Positions 52,368 through 62,103 are shown, counted from the stretch's first letter. The stretch is DNA of 64,000 bases from Enterobacteriaceae bacterium UBA7338 (GCA_002480085.1 DKPJ01000011.1:550389-614388); one strand, 5' to 3'. Notes: generated by a model from the sequence alone, not told the origin. Made by a program: numbers and translations.

Positions 52368-53679
52368 AGGCGTATTTTTTTCTGACAGGAAAAACTTAAA
52401 TAAATCCAGCTTTGGTAAATTATTTCGTTATCTCGACAATAACTCTATTCCATACCTTATGGATGATGACAGTGCAGCATTTAAATACAGCTCTGGAGAC
52501 TATAAGCATCTGAAGCTGTCAAAGGAGTTCATAAGTAAACATAATCAGTACATGGCATATTCCCGAGATGATTTACTCAATGTTACTCACTATGGCATTA
52601 ACCTGTTTGATATATATCGCAGCGAGGCTCTTTCTTATTATTTGAAAATGAAATCTTTCAGGGAGTTATTGCAGGGAAATACTTCAATAGTGTCTGTATT
52701 TAATGCCTTTTTCGAGAGTGACAAAGATAATTTGGTTATGTGTATATGCATCTCTGCTTTTTGGTTGGATTACTGGATTGCACGATTGAATGTCATGTCG
52801 AAATATAAATATGTAGGTATTTTTTCTGGTGCGCAAATATTTAACATGGCATTGATTGAAGTGTCTAAACGCTCACAGATTACTCCGTTATTGATGGAAA
52901 GTTTCTTTACGGGCAATGAGTTTTATCTAGAAGAAAAATACGAGCCTCTGCCAAATAATACCAATCTTAAATTCGATAACATTTATAATAACATAAGCAT
53001 TGTTGATTATGATCGCTTATTAAAAGATGCAAGCGTCAAAATAGCCAATAAAAGAAATAAAAATAACACTGAGGGGCAAGATAGGTACATACCGCAAGAT
53101 AACGCAGGAAAATGTACAATCACAATAATCGCGCAGGTTGTTAATGACTTCTCAATCATCCTAACAACAGGCAGTTACCTTAACTCCGTTGCATTTTATA
53201 AACAGCTTATTGATTGCCTGCTGCAAAACAAAAACAATTATGTGATATTAAAAACCCACCCATGGGAGATTAAAAAGAATAAAAGCAGAATTACTCACAA
53301 TGAAATTGTACAGCATGTTTTAACAAAGCCTTATAGCGATCGGTCAAGATTTGAAATTATTGAAAGCTGGGACATTGATGAATTATGCAATCATTCAGAT
53401 TATATCATCACGTTATGCTCTCAAGCTGGTATTGAATGTGCAATAAGAGGAAAGAAAATCATCCAGTTCGGAGATGCATTTTATGGAAATAAAGGCTTCA
53501 CTCATGACTATACGGACTTAAAATGTTTTATGAATGATTTCTCAGCAAACCGTGTTTCCTCCGTGCTCAATTCTGAGGAAGTTAACAAGGTTAATGAATT
53601 TTTGATTAAGATGATATCGCGCCATCTTGTGTCGAACCTTGATGCGGATGAACGGATGTTAGCCTATTATTTTAAGTAG
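52354..53679 (+). CDS. Capsule-synthesis-like GT-B protein (AT-rich)
   Basis: A 441-residue protein of unproven function. Its second half has the pattern seen in capsule polysaccharide KpsS/KpsC-type transferases: VILKTHPWE near residue 309, then DYIITLCSQAGIECAIRGKK near residue 349 and QFGDAFYGNKGFTHDYTDL near residue 370. The N-terminal half has no recognisable motif. No membrane segments or signal peptide. It is coupled to the upstream GT4 gene and shares its AT-rich composition, so the two probably build or modify a surface glycan. Confidence 0.6.
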   Translation: MSGNKGVFFSDRKNLNKSSFGKLFRYLDNNSIPYLMDDDSAAFKYSSGDYKHLKLSKEFISKHNQYMAYSRDDLLNVTHYGINLFDIYRSEALSYYLKMKSFRELLQGNTSIVSVFNAFFESDKDNLVMCICISAFWLDYWIARLNVMSKYKYVGIFSGAQIFNMALIEVSKRSQITPLLMESFFTGNEFYLEEKYEPLPNNTNLKFDNIYNNISIVDYDRLLKDASVKIANKRNKNNTEGQDRYIPQDNAGKCTITIIAQVVNDFSIILTTGSYLNSVAFYKQLIDCLLQNKNNYVILKTHPWEIKKNKSRITHNEIVQHVLTKPYSDRSRFEIIESWDIDELCNHSDYIITLCSQAGIECAIRGKKIIQFGDAFYGNKGFTHDYTDLKCFMNDFSANRVSSVLNSEEVNKVNEFLIKMISRHLVSNLDADERMLAYYFK

Positions 53680-53721
53680 TGACATAAAATGTGCCTGGCC
53701 TCATCTTTGAGGCCAGGGTGT

Positions 53722-54471
53722 TTACGACACTCCGCGCATTACTCCGCGCACTCTCCTGACCCGAACCTTAACGCTAATAATCGACAGCGCTGCAATCGCC
53801 ATCAGCATCACGCCGACTGCCGACATGGCCGTAAAGCCAAACCATCTGAACAGGAACAGGCCCGCGATGCCGCCGGTTAGAAATGAGAAGATCGTTGTGA
53901 GATGGGTCTTGAGCTGACTCCTCTGCGCGGCGCTATCTTTGGAGAAATCCCGGCGTAGCATGGCCGCCAGCACCGACGCTAGCGAGATCCCCGCATCGGT
54001 TAAGGTCCCGGTTATATGTGTCGATCTGACCCGGCCACCAGAGAGCTGCGTGGAGGTCGAGTTATGCAGGCCCATCAGACCGCAAAGAACAACGACGATT
54101 TCCCGGTTCGATGAGAATGCATGATAGTAGATCTCATACAGCGAGATCCCGGTCAGGAAGATGCCCTCGACGAACAGAATCTGACAGAAAATCAGCCGAC
54201 AGTTGTGCACGATCCCCCACAGCACGATGATGCGGGCCAGCACTGCCCCGCTGACAAAGGCAACGATGATGGCGCTAAAAAACAGCACGTCCCGCAGGTC
54301 CGTATTCGAGACTTCGCTGGAGAGCTGGGAGGTATTGCCGGTCATATGGGAGGGAAAGAAGCCAAAGGCACCAAGGGCGATAGCATTCAGCAGGCCTGCC
54401 GCCGTCGCCAACCACAGGGCCAGCTTGCGGTCCTCATTGTGCGAGCGTGTTCTTTTGAGTTTAATCAGCAA
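53722..54471 (-). CDS. YoaK/DUF1275-family membrane protein
   Basis: A 249-residue inner-membrane protein of the DUF1275 (YoaK) family, with about six membrane segments and the family blocks AAGLLNAIALGAFGFFPSHM and GLHNSTSTQLSGGRVRSTHI. Role unknown. It returns to GC-rich composition and lies convergent to the glycan cassette, 42 nt away. Confidence 0.85.
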   Translation of the reverse strand: MLIKLKRTRSHNEDRKLALWLATAAGLLNAIALGAFGFFPSHMTGNTSQLSSEVSNTDLRDVLFFSAIIVAFVSGAVLARIIVLWGIVHNCRLIFCQILFVEGIFLTGISLYEIYYHAFSSNREIVVVLCGLMGLHNSTSTQLSGGRVRSTHITGTLTDAGISLASVLAAMLRRDFSKDSAAQRSQLKTHLTTIFSFLTGGIAGLFLFRWFGFTAMSAVGVMLMAIAALSIISVKVRVRRVRGVMRGVS

Positions 54472-54535
54472 AGATAACCTCCGGTTACCAACATCAGCTA
54501 AATCATTAAGCTAGCAGAACCACAGCCTTTCACGA

Positions 54536-57190
54536 CTAAGACATGCCTGAATTCAAAGAGATCTGTTCGGCGAGGATCTTTTTCAGCTCTGGAATACAGG
54601 AGCCGCAGTTAGTCCCGCACTTAAGCTTTGCGCCGAGCTGCTGGACGCTGCCGCACCCCTGGCGCACGGCGTCAGCGATGGTCACTGCACCTACCGCAAA
54701 GCAGCTGCAGATCGTTGCCCCGGCTGGAGCCTTACCGTTTTCAGCCCTACCGGCCAGCAGAGCCAGGCGCTGCTGCGCGGTCTGTGGAGGCTGGCTGAAC
54801 GCCGCCACTACCGCCTGCCGTTCCAGCTCAGGGCGCTCGCGATGGGCGTAAAACGCCAGCTGTAGCTCGCCGTCCGCCCACGCCAGCAGATTGAAGCCGC
54901 CATCGCCCAGGCGGGCTGACTGACAGGTCCACTGTCCGGTAGCAACGTACTCGTTCAGCCACGCCAGCCAATCCTGCGGCGCGGAGGAGTCTGCCAGCGT
55001 ATAGTGCGTAACGCCCGGCTGCGCGATGCGGCTCCAGTACGCCGTGGCGGGCGGCGTCAGCTGGCTGCCGCGAATAAACAGTTCGCCCTGCCATGCGGTC
55101 TGCCAGCGACGCAGGCTGACCGGCATATGTTTACTCTCCGGCTGGCCGGAAAGCGGATCGGTATGCGCCTCAACCAGCGCATCTACCCTCGCCTGCTGGC
55201 TAAACTGGCTGTTCCAGTGCATCGGCACAAATACGCTCCCGCGCGGTTGCAGGCTATCAGGCTGGGCGCGCAGCAGCAGCCAGCCGTGGGATGATGAGAC
55301 ACGGACCAGATCCCCGGCGCCAATGTGCGGCGCGTCATCGGGATGAAACTGACAATACGGCTCGCTAATATGCTGCATCAGGCGCGCAGATTTACCGGTG
55401 CGGGTCATCGTATGCCACTGATCGCGGATCCTGCCGGTGTTCATAATCAGCGGATAAACATCCGTCGGCTGATTGTTTGGCAGCCGCGGCGTAATGGCGA
55501 TCAGCCGTGCTTTGCCATCGGCATGGAAGAAACGCCCGTCGGAAAATAGCCGCTCCCTGCCCTGCGGATTTGCCGCGTTGACCGGCCACTGCACCGGGCG
55601 CAGCTCATCCCACTGCCGGTTGGAGAGTTGCGCCAGGCCGCTGATATCAAACGCCCGCGCGCCGTTGTTTTCGAAACCGGACAGCGCGGCATGCTCGCGA
55701 AATATCTCTGCCGGATGCTGATACGCAAACGCCTCGCTAAACCCCATCCGCTGGGCAACCTGGCTGAGGATCCACCAGTCCGGTTTCGCCTCTCCCGGCG
55801 CAGGCAGAAATGCGCGCTGGCGCGAGATACGGCGTTCAGAGTTGGTCACGGTGCCATTTTTTTCGCCCCAGGCCTGAGCCGGCAGGCAGATATGGGCTGC
55901 ACGGGTGGTGTCGGTATCGCGCATCACATCGGAGACAATGACCAGCGGGCAGCGCGCCAGCCCAGCGCGGACCCGATCCGCATCCGGCAGTGAGACCAGC
56001 GGATTAGTACCCATGATCCACACCGCCTTTATCTGCCCCTCCTCTATGGCGCGGAACAGCTCGACGGCGTTTAGCCCGGCACTTTTTGTGACGTTGTCAC
56101 TCTTCCAGAAGCGCCCTACGCGCGCGATATCGTCGGCAGTAAACCCCATATGCGCTGCCAGCTGGTTCGCCAGTCCGCCTACCTCCCGTCCGCCCATGGC
56201 ATTTGGCTGACCGGTTATCGAAAACGGACCGCAGCCTTCGCGACCAATTTTACCCATCGCTAAATGCAGATTTATGATGGCGTTACACTTATCTACCCCC
56301 GAACTGGACTGGTTAATGCCCATCGAATAGAGCGTGACCAGGCGATCGCTATCGGCAATCGTTTGATAGAACGCCCGCAGCTGCGCCAGCGTCAGGCCGC
56401 AGAACGCGGCGGTTTTTGCCTCCGGCCATTCACCTGCCGCCGCCAGGGTCTCATCTGCCCCCTCGGTATAATGCTGTAAAGACTCGACATCCAGCCTGCC
56501 GCGCTCCGCCATTGCGTTCAGCGCCCCGCAAAAAAGCGCCGCGTCGCTGCCGGGACGCAGCGGCAGATGCAGATCCGCGATATCACAGGTAGCGGTGTGG
56601 CGCGGATCGATGACAATAACGCGCATCTCCGGTCGTGTTTTTTTCGCCTGCGCCAGCCGCTGATAGACCACCGGATGTGCCCAGGCGGTATTCGACCCGG
56701 TAAGGATCACGCAGTCGGCCAGCTCCAGATCGCGATAGCTGCACGGCACGGCATCGGCCCCAAACGCCCGCTTGTAGCCCACCACCGCCGAGGCCATGCA
56801 CAGCCGCGAGTTGGTATCCATGTTCCCCGCGCCGATAAAGCCCTTCATCAGCTTGTTGGCAACGTAGTAGTCCTCCGTCAGCAGCTGGCCGGAGCCGTAA
56901 AAGGCTACCGCCTGCGGACCATACTCGCGAATGATAGCCTGCAATCCCTGCGCCACCGCGTCTAAGGCCTGCGACCAGCTCACCGGCTGGCGATCGATCT
57001 CGGGATGCAGCAGGCGTCCCTCCAGATCCAGCGTCTCCCCCAGGGCGCTGCCCTTAACGCATAACCGCCCAAGATTGGCCGGATGCGAATCGTCGCCGCA
57101 GGCGGTAAACCCCTCTTGCTGTGGCCGCATCTTTACGCCACAGCCTACGCCACAGTAGGCGCAGGTGGTTGAAACCGTTGTGCTGTTCAT
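54536..57190 (-). CDS. nasA: NasA, assimilatory nitrate reductase catalytic subunit
   Basis: An 884-residue molybdenum (bis-MGD) enzyme that reduces nitrate to nitrite in the cytoplasm. The N-terminal [4Fe-4S] ligands are Cys10, Cys13, Cys17 (CAYCGVGC) and Cys44 (GRLCVKG). A C-terminal BFD-like [2Fe-2S] domain carries CSCFAVG and KCGTNCGSC. Its ATG overlaps the stop of nasB by 4 nt. Last gene of the operon. Confidence 0.95.
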   Translation of the reverse strand: MNSTTVSTTCAYCGVGCGVKMRPQQEGFTACGDDSHPANLGRLCVKGSALGETLDLEGRLLHPEIDRQPVSWSQALDAVAQGLQAIIREYGPQAVAFYGSGQLLTEDYYVANKLMKGFIGAGNMDTNSRLCMASAVVGYKRAFGADAVPCSYRDLELADCVILTGSNTAWAHPVVYQRLAQAKKTRPEMRVIVIDPRHTATCDIADLHLPLRPGSDAALFCGALNAMAERGRLDVESLQHYTEGADETLAAAGEWPEAKTAAFCGLTLAQLRAFYQTIADSDRLVTLYSMGINQSSSGVDKCNAIINLHLAMGKIGREGCGPFSITGQPNAMGGREVGGLANQLAAHMGFTADDIARVGRFWKSDNVTKSAGLNAVELFRAIEEGQIKAVWIMGTNPLVSLPDADRVRAGLARCPLVIVSDVMRDTDTTRAAHICLPAQAWGEKNGTVTNSERRISRQRAFLPAPGEAKPDWWILSQVAQRMGFSEAFAYQHPAEIFREHAALSGFENNGARAFDISGLAQLSNRQWDELRPVQWPVNAANPQGRERLFSDGRFFHADGKARLIAITPRLPNNQPTDVYPLIMNTGRIRDQWHTMTRTGKSARLMQHISEPYCQFHPDDAPHIGAGDLVRVSSSHGWLLLRAQPDSLQPRGSVFVPMHWNSQFSQQARVDALVEAHTDPLSGQPESKHMPVSLRRWQTAWQGELFIRGSQLTPPATAYWSRIAQPGVTHYTLADSSAPQDWLAWLNEYVATGQWTCQSARLGDGGFNLLAWADGELQLAFYAHRERPELERQAVVAAFSQPPQTAQQRLALLAGRAENGKAPAGATICSCFAVGAVTIADAVRQGCGSVQQLGAKLKCGTNCGSCIPELKKILAEQISLNSGMS
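55555..55562 (-). other. KOPS, right of dif (second)
   Basis: CCCTGCCC on the plus strand is GGGCAGGG on the minus strand, pointing left to dif. It lies inside nasA. Confidence 0.55.
56088..56100. other. matS site for MatP
   Basis: GTGACGTTGTCAC, a perfect matS consensus match inside the nasA coding sequence, 26 kb from the other matS and on the other side of dif. Confidence 0.85.
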
Positions 57191-60100
57191 AGGCTCACCG
57201 TCTCGATAATCTCGACAGGCCGGGCCGCGTGGCTCTCGGGATCCTCATGCACCCAGACGCGTCCGCCCTCCACTTTCACTGGCCAGACGCTCAGCGTGCT
57301 TTGACCATCGTCTACGCTGCGGCCATCCCGTAAGCGGAACCGCTGCTTATACAGAGGGGAAATAACCACCGGCTCGCCCTTCACGTCGCCCAGCATGCCG
57401 CGAGCCAGCACGTTGGCATCGCTGTTTGGCTCATGGTTACTGAGGGCAAACACTTTCTGCGGATGATCCGGGAGAGAGAACAGCGCAATCTGCTGGTTCT
57501 TCAGCCGGGCCGCCATGCCCGCATTGGCCGGGATCTCGCTCAGGTCACAGATCTCCACCCAGCCTTGCACCGACTGTACTGGTTCATCGTTGTTAACAAA
57601 GGGTTTAAATAGCGCGAGACGATCGGGTGTCGCCAGCGTAGTCTGCCATTCGCACTGGTAGGTCTCGACCACCGCGTTCATCTCATCTTCAAGTTCGGCG
57701 GCGATGTGTAAGCTATCTTCCAGTACCACCTGACGCAGGTACTCCATGCCGCCCTCAAGGTTGTCCATCCATGTGCTGGTGCGCTGCAGGCGGTCAGCGG
57801 TGCGGATGTAGAACATCAGGAACCGATCCACGGTGCGGATCAGCGCCTCCGTGCTCAGGTCCTGGGCCAGCAGATCCGCATGCCGTGGCTTCATGCCGCC
57901 GTTGCCGCAGACGTAGAGGTTCCAGCCCTTGTCGGTGGCAATCACCCCGACGTCTTTGCTCTGCGCTTCGGCACACTCTCGCGTACAACCCGAGACGGCC
58001 ATCTTGATTTTGTGCGGTGAGCGCAGGCCCTTGTAGCGGTTCTCCAGCTGCAGCGCCAGCGTGGTTGAGTCCTGTACGCCGTAGCGGCACCAGTTGGAGC
58101 CGACGCAGGACTTCACCGTTCTCAGCGACTTGCCGTAGGCGTGACCGGTTTCAAATCCGGCCTCGACGAGCTGCTGCCAGATTTCCGGCAGCTGCTCCAG
58201 CCGTGCGCCGAAGAGATCGACCCGCTGCCCACCGGTGATTTTGGTATAGAGGTTGTAGCGTTTGGCTACCTGACCGATGGCGATCAGCCCGTCCGGGGTG
58301 ATCTCCCCGGCCGGAATGCGCGGCACGACTGAGTAGGTGCCATCTTTCTGGATATTGGCAAAGAAGCGATCGTTGGTGTCCTGCAACGGGAGATGCTGCG
58401 GCTTAAGCAGATAATCATTCCAGCACGACGCCAGCACCGAACCGACCAGCGGCTTACAGATCTCACACCCGTGGCCCTGACCATGCTTGCTGATAAGTTC
58501 ATCGAAGCTGCGGATGTTGCCCACGCGCACCAGGTGATAGATCTCCTGACGGGAATAGGCGAAGTGCTCGCAAATATCCTTCTTCACCTCGACGCCCATC
58601 TCGCTCAGCGCGAACTCCATCACCTGTTTTGTCAGTGCCGCACAGCCGCCGCAGCCGGTGGCCGCTTTGGTGCAGGACTTGATCCCGGCCATGTCGCCGC
58701 AGCCGCCCTTTACGGCGTTGCAGATGTCGGATTTGCTGACGTTATGGCAGGAGCAGATCTGCGCCCCGTCCGGCAGCGCCGCGACGCCCAATGCCTGGGG
58801 GGCACCGCCCACGCTGGCGGGCAGGATCAGCCCTTCCGGGCTGGCGGGCAGCGGCATATCGTTGAGCATCATCTGCAACAGGGTGCTGTATTCGCTGCTG
58901 TCGCCCACCAGCACCGCGCCCAGCAGACGCTTGCGATCCGCTGATACCACAATCTTTTTGTAGATCTCTGCCGGGCCATCTATCCAGCTATAGCTTTCGC
59001 TGCCCGGCGTGCGGCCATGGGCATCGCCCACTGAGGCCACTTCGACGCCAAGCAGCTTCAGTTTGGTGCTCATGTCTGCGCCTGTGAAGGCCGCCTCGCC
59101 GCCGGCAAGCGTCTCCGCCAGGGTACGCGCCATCTGGTAACCCGGTGCCACCAGCCCAAAAATCTGTCCGTTCCACAGGGCGCACTCCCCGACGGCAAAT
59201 ATAGCCGGATCGGAGGTACGACACCGATCGTCAATTACAATTCCACCGCGCGGCCCCACCTCCAGGCCGCACTCTCTTGCCAGCTGGTCTCGCGGACGGA
59301 TCCCGGCGGAGAAGAGCACCAGATCGGTCTCCAGATGGCTGCCGTCGGCGAAGACCATCCGATAGTGGCTATTCTCCCCCCGCGTAATTTCACGGGTCTC
59401 TTTACTGGTATGCACCTGCACGCCGAGGGCTTCAATCTTACGGCGCAGCATCGCCGCACCGCCTTCATCAAGCTGAACGCCCATCAGACGCGGCGCAAAC
59501 TCCACGACGTGCGTTTCCAGACCAAGATGCTTCAGCGCGTTAGCGGCTTCCAGCCCGAGCAGGCCTCCGCCGACAACCACGCCAACGCGGCCCTTCTCCG
59601 CGCAGGCCTGAATCGCATCAAGATCGTCGATAGTGCGATAGACCAGGCAGCCCGGCATATCGTTACCGGGAATGGGCGGCACAAACGGATAAGAGCCGGT
59701 CGCCAGAACCAGCACGTCATAGGCGGTTTGCCGCCCCTGCTTATCGACCACAAATCGGCGGTTGCGATCGACATGCTCGATGCCGTGCCCGAGGCGCAGC
59801 TCAATACCGGTTGACGTAAAGAAGTCGCTCTCTACCATCGACAGCGACTCAGCGCTGCGGCCGGAGAAGTATTCCGAGAGATGCACCCGATCGTAGGCCG
59901 GTCTGGTCTCTTCGCCGAAAACAATGATTTGATAGTGAAGATGCAGTTCGCGTTCGACCAGCTGTTGCAGAAGATGGTGACCTACCATACCGTGTCCGGC
60001 CATCACTAATACGGGTTTTGACATAACATTGCTCCTCGCTATCTCCAGGGATAACGGCTCTTTCAGGGAAATGGGGTTAGGCGCTTCAGGGGTAAACAGG

Positions 60101-61263
60101 CTTGACTGCGAATGGCCAAGGCGGGCGAAATAGTCCGGCCCGTCGTTAATATCTCCCCACAGCAGCACGCCTTTCAGCTGGTTATTCTGTATAAGCAGGC
60201 GGCGATAGTGGCCGTCAAAGGGATCGAAGGTGGTATGGATCTCTGCGTCATGCTCGCCGTGCAGCGTTCCGGCGCAGAAAAGATGAATACCGGTAACCTT
60301 AAGCCGCAGCGGTACGTCGTGAACGCCCATCGGCGGCGCGCTCATACCTGCCAGCTCTGCTGCCAGGGTCTCTGCCTGCTGCCAGCACGGGGCCACCAGC
60401 CCGAACGTCTGCTCGCCTAACTGACAGCATTCACCGATAGCCGATATATGCGGATCGGAAGTTTGCAGCCGACCGTTGACCACAATACCGCGGGCACAAT
60501 CCAGCCCGGCGGCCTGCGCCAGGGCAATATTCGGACGCACACCGGCGGCAACGATAACCCGCCGGGCCGGGATCGCGCGCCCGTCGCGAAGCTTAACGGC
60601 CTGCACATGTCCGGCTTCGTCCGCGCCATAGGCGACCGTCTCTGCCTCCAGTACCGTCTCAATCCCTCGCGCCATTAGCGTTTCGCGCAGTAGCGCTGCG
60701 GCCTGAGGATCCAGATGCTGATCCATCAGATAGGGACCTCGATGCAGTAGAGTGACCTGCATACCACGCAGCGCCAGCGCCGCCGCAGCCTCTATGCCGA
60801 GCACCCCGCCGCCAATCACTACCGTTGATTGCCCGGCAGCAAGCTCATGCAGAATGCTCTCTACGTCCCGCTGATTGCGAAAGCCATAGATACCCGCCAA
60901 ATCTGCTCCCGGCAGCGGCGGCATAAAGGGCAGCGATCCGGTAGCGATAACCAGCCGATCGTAACCCAGCGTCTGCCCGTTGATGCTTAGGGTGTGTGCC
61001 TCGCAGTCAATGGCCGTCACTGGGGAACCGGCGATTAACGTGACGTTGTAACGTTTGTACCATGCGCTGTCGTGGGTAATGATGTCAGCGAAGCGTTTTT
61101 CACCCGCCAGCACCGACGTAAGCATGATCCGGTTATAGGCAGGCTGCGCTTCGTCGCCAACGACCACAATCCGATAACGCGCCGGGGCCAGCTCGCACAG
61201 CGTCTCTACCAGCCGCACGCCCGCCATACCGTTGCCAATCACGACCAGAACAGGTTTATCCAT
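57187..61263 (-). CDS. nasB: NasC-NasB fusion: nitrite reductase with electron-transfer module
   Basis: One uninterrupted frame of 1358 residues. Residues 1-413 match NasC, an FAD/NAD(P)H oxidoreductase (VVIGNGMAGVRLVE; GGGVLGIEAAAALAL) that passes electrons to NasA. Residues 414 onwards match NasB/NirB: a second FAD/NADH module, two Cys-rich [2Fe-2S] segments, siroheme/[4Fe-4S] ligands (CVGSNWC and CTREC), and a C-terminal NirD-like domain without Rieske ligands. An internal ATG at 60024 has a good ribosome site (GCGAGGAGCAATGTT), so NasB may also be made separately. The start follows GAGGGAAGCAG. Confidence 0.88.
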   Translation of the reverse strand: MDKPVLVVIGNGMAGVRLVETLCELAPARYRIVVVGDEAQPAYNRIMLTSVLAGEKRFADIITHDSAWYKRYNVTLIAGSPVTAIDCEAHTLSINGQTLGYDRLVIATGSLPFMPPLPGADLAGIYGFRNQRDVESILHELAAGQSTVVIGGGVLGIEAAAALALRGMQVTLLHRGPYLMDQHLDPQAAALLRETLMARGIETVLEAETVAYGADEAGHVQAVKLRDGRAIPARRVIVAAGVRPNIALAQAAGLDCARGIVVNGRLQTSDPHISAIGECCQLGEQTFGLVAPCWQQAETLAAELAGMSAPPMGVHDVPLRLKVTGIHLFCAGTLHGEHDAEIHTTFDPFDGHYRRLLIQNNQLKGVLLWGDINDGPDYFARLGHSQSSLFTPEAPNPISLKEPLSLEIARSNVMSKPVLVMAGHGMVGHHLLQQLVERELHLHYQIIVFGEETRPAYDRVHLSEYFSGRSAESLSMVESDFFTSTGIELRLGHGIEHVDRNRRFVVDKQGRQTAYDVLVLATGSYPFVPPIPGNDMPGCLVYRTIDDLDAIQACAEKGRVGVVVGGGLLGLEAANALKHLGLETHVVEFAPRLMGVQLDEGGAAMLRRKIEALGVQVHTSKETREITRGENSHYRMVFADGSHLETDLVLFSAGIRPRDQLARECGLEVGPRGGIVIDDRCRTSDPAIFAVGECALWNGQIFGLVAPGYQMARTLAETLAGGEAAFTGADMSTKLKLLGVEVASVGDAHGRTPGSESYSWIDGPAEIYKKIVVSADRKRLLGAVLVGDSSEYSTLLQMMLNDMPLPASPEGLILPASVGGAPQALGVAALPDGAQICSCHNVSKSDICNAVKGGCGDMAGIKSCTKAATGCGGCAALTKQVMEFALSEMGVEVKKDICEHFAYSRQEIYHLVRVGNIRSFDELISKHGQGHGCEICKPLVGSVLASCWNDYLLKPQHLPLQDTNDRFFANIQKDGTYSVVPRIPAGEITPDGLIAIGQVAKRYNLYTKITGGQRVDLFGARLEQLPEIWQQLVEAGFETGHAYGKSLRTVKSCVGSNWCRYGVQDSTTLALQLENRYKGLRSPHKIKMAVSGCTRECAEAQSKDVGVIATDKGWNLYVCGNGGMKPRHADLLAQDLSTEALIRTVDRFLMFYIRTADRLQRTSTWMDNLEGGMEYLRQVVLEDSLHIAAELEDEMNAVVETYQCEWQTTLATPDRLALFKPFVNNDEPVQSVQGWVEICDLSEIPANAGMAARLKNQQIALFSLPDHPQKVFALSNHEPNSDANVLARGMLGDVKGEPVVISPLYKQRFRLRDGRSVDDGQSTLSVWPVKVEGGRVWVHEDPESHAARPVEIIETVSL

Positions 61264-61291
61264 TCTGCTTCCCTCGCCCGCTGTCTCAGTC

Positions 61292-62089
61292 TCAGGCCAC
61301 GGCCCGGTGTTTTTCATGCAGGAAATGCAGCACCTGCTGGCGGTAGTGATGGAACCGCGGATCGTTCGCCAGGGTCAGCCGCGAGCGTGGACGCTCCAGC
61401 TCGACATGCAGCACCTCGCCGACCTTTGCCGCGGGTCCGTTGGTCATCATCATCACCCGGTCAGAGAGCAGCACCGCTTCGTCAACGTCGTGGGTGATGA
61501 GCAGAATGGTGGTATTCAGGCGGGACTGGATCTCCATCACCGCATCCTGTAGATGGGCGCGAGTCAACGCATCCAGCGCGCCAAAGGGTTCGTCCATCAG
61601 CAGCACCTTCGGCTTCATTGCCAATGCCCGGGCGATACCGACCCGCTGCTTCATGCCGCCGGAGATCTCCCCGGGACGTTTGTGCATCGCATGCCCCATA
61701 TGCACCAGCTCGAGGTTGTGTTCGATCCACGCCCGCATCTCGCTCTTGTTCATCTTGCCTTTGAAGACCTGCTCTACCGCCAGGGCCACGTTCTCAACGG
61801 CGGTCAGCCACGGCAGCAGGGAGTGGTTTTGAAACACCACGCCGCGCTCCGGGCCGGGGCCGCTAATCTCCTGGTTATCGCACAGCAGAACGCCTTCTGT
61901 AGGATGGCTCAGCCCGGCGATCAGGTTCAGCAGCGTAGATTTCCCGCAGCCGGAGTGGCCGATCAGGCTGACTGTTTCGCCGCGGGCAAGCTCAAAGCTG
62001 ACGTTGTCCAGCGCCAGGAACGGCCCTGTTGCGGTTTGAAAGCGCTGGGTAACGTTCTCTACGCGGATAATGGCTTTCTCATGTTTCAT
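61292..62089 (-). CDS. nasD: NasD, nitrate/nitrite ABC transporter ATPase
   Basis: A 265-residue ABC ATPase with Walker A GHSGCGKST (near residues 43-51), signature SGGMKQR and Walker B VLLMDEPFGALD. It energises nitrate/nitrite import with NasE and NasF. It lies 14 nt after nasE. Confidence 0.94.
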   Translation of the reverse strand: MKHEKAIIRVENVTQRFQTATGPFLALDNVSFELARGETVSLIGHSGCGKSTLLNLIAGLSHPTEGVLLCDNQEISGPGPERGVVFQNHSLLPWLTAVENVALAVEQVFKGKMNKSEMRAWIEHNLELVHMGHAMHKRPGEISGGMKQRVGIARALAMKPKVLLMDEPFGALDALTRAHLQDAVMEIQSRLNTTILLITHDVDEAVLLSDRVMMMTNGPAAKVGEVLHVELERPRSRLTLANDPRFHHYRQQVLHFLHEKHRAVA

Positions 62090-62103
62090 CTCTCTCTCCC
62101 AAA

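Noticed and set aside
50403..53720. Classical dif-integrated element bounded by two dif-like sites
   Set aside because: Only one dif-like sequence was found; no second XerD arm was seen near the right edge of the AT-rich block.
61045..61052. GTTGTAAC on the plus strand, a second Ter-like core of the orientation expected right of dif
   Set aside because: Only the 8-nt core matches; the flanks (ACGTTGTAACGT) lack the leading T and the TA that follow in strong sites. It lies in nasC coding sequence and may be chance.
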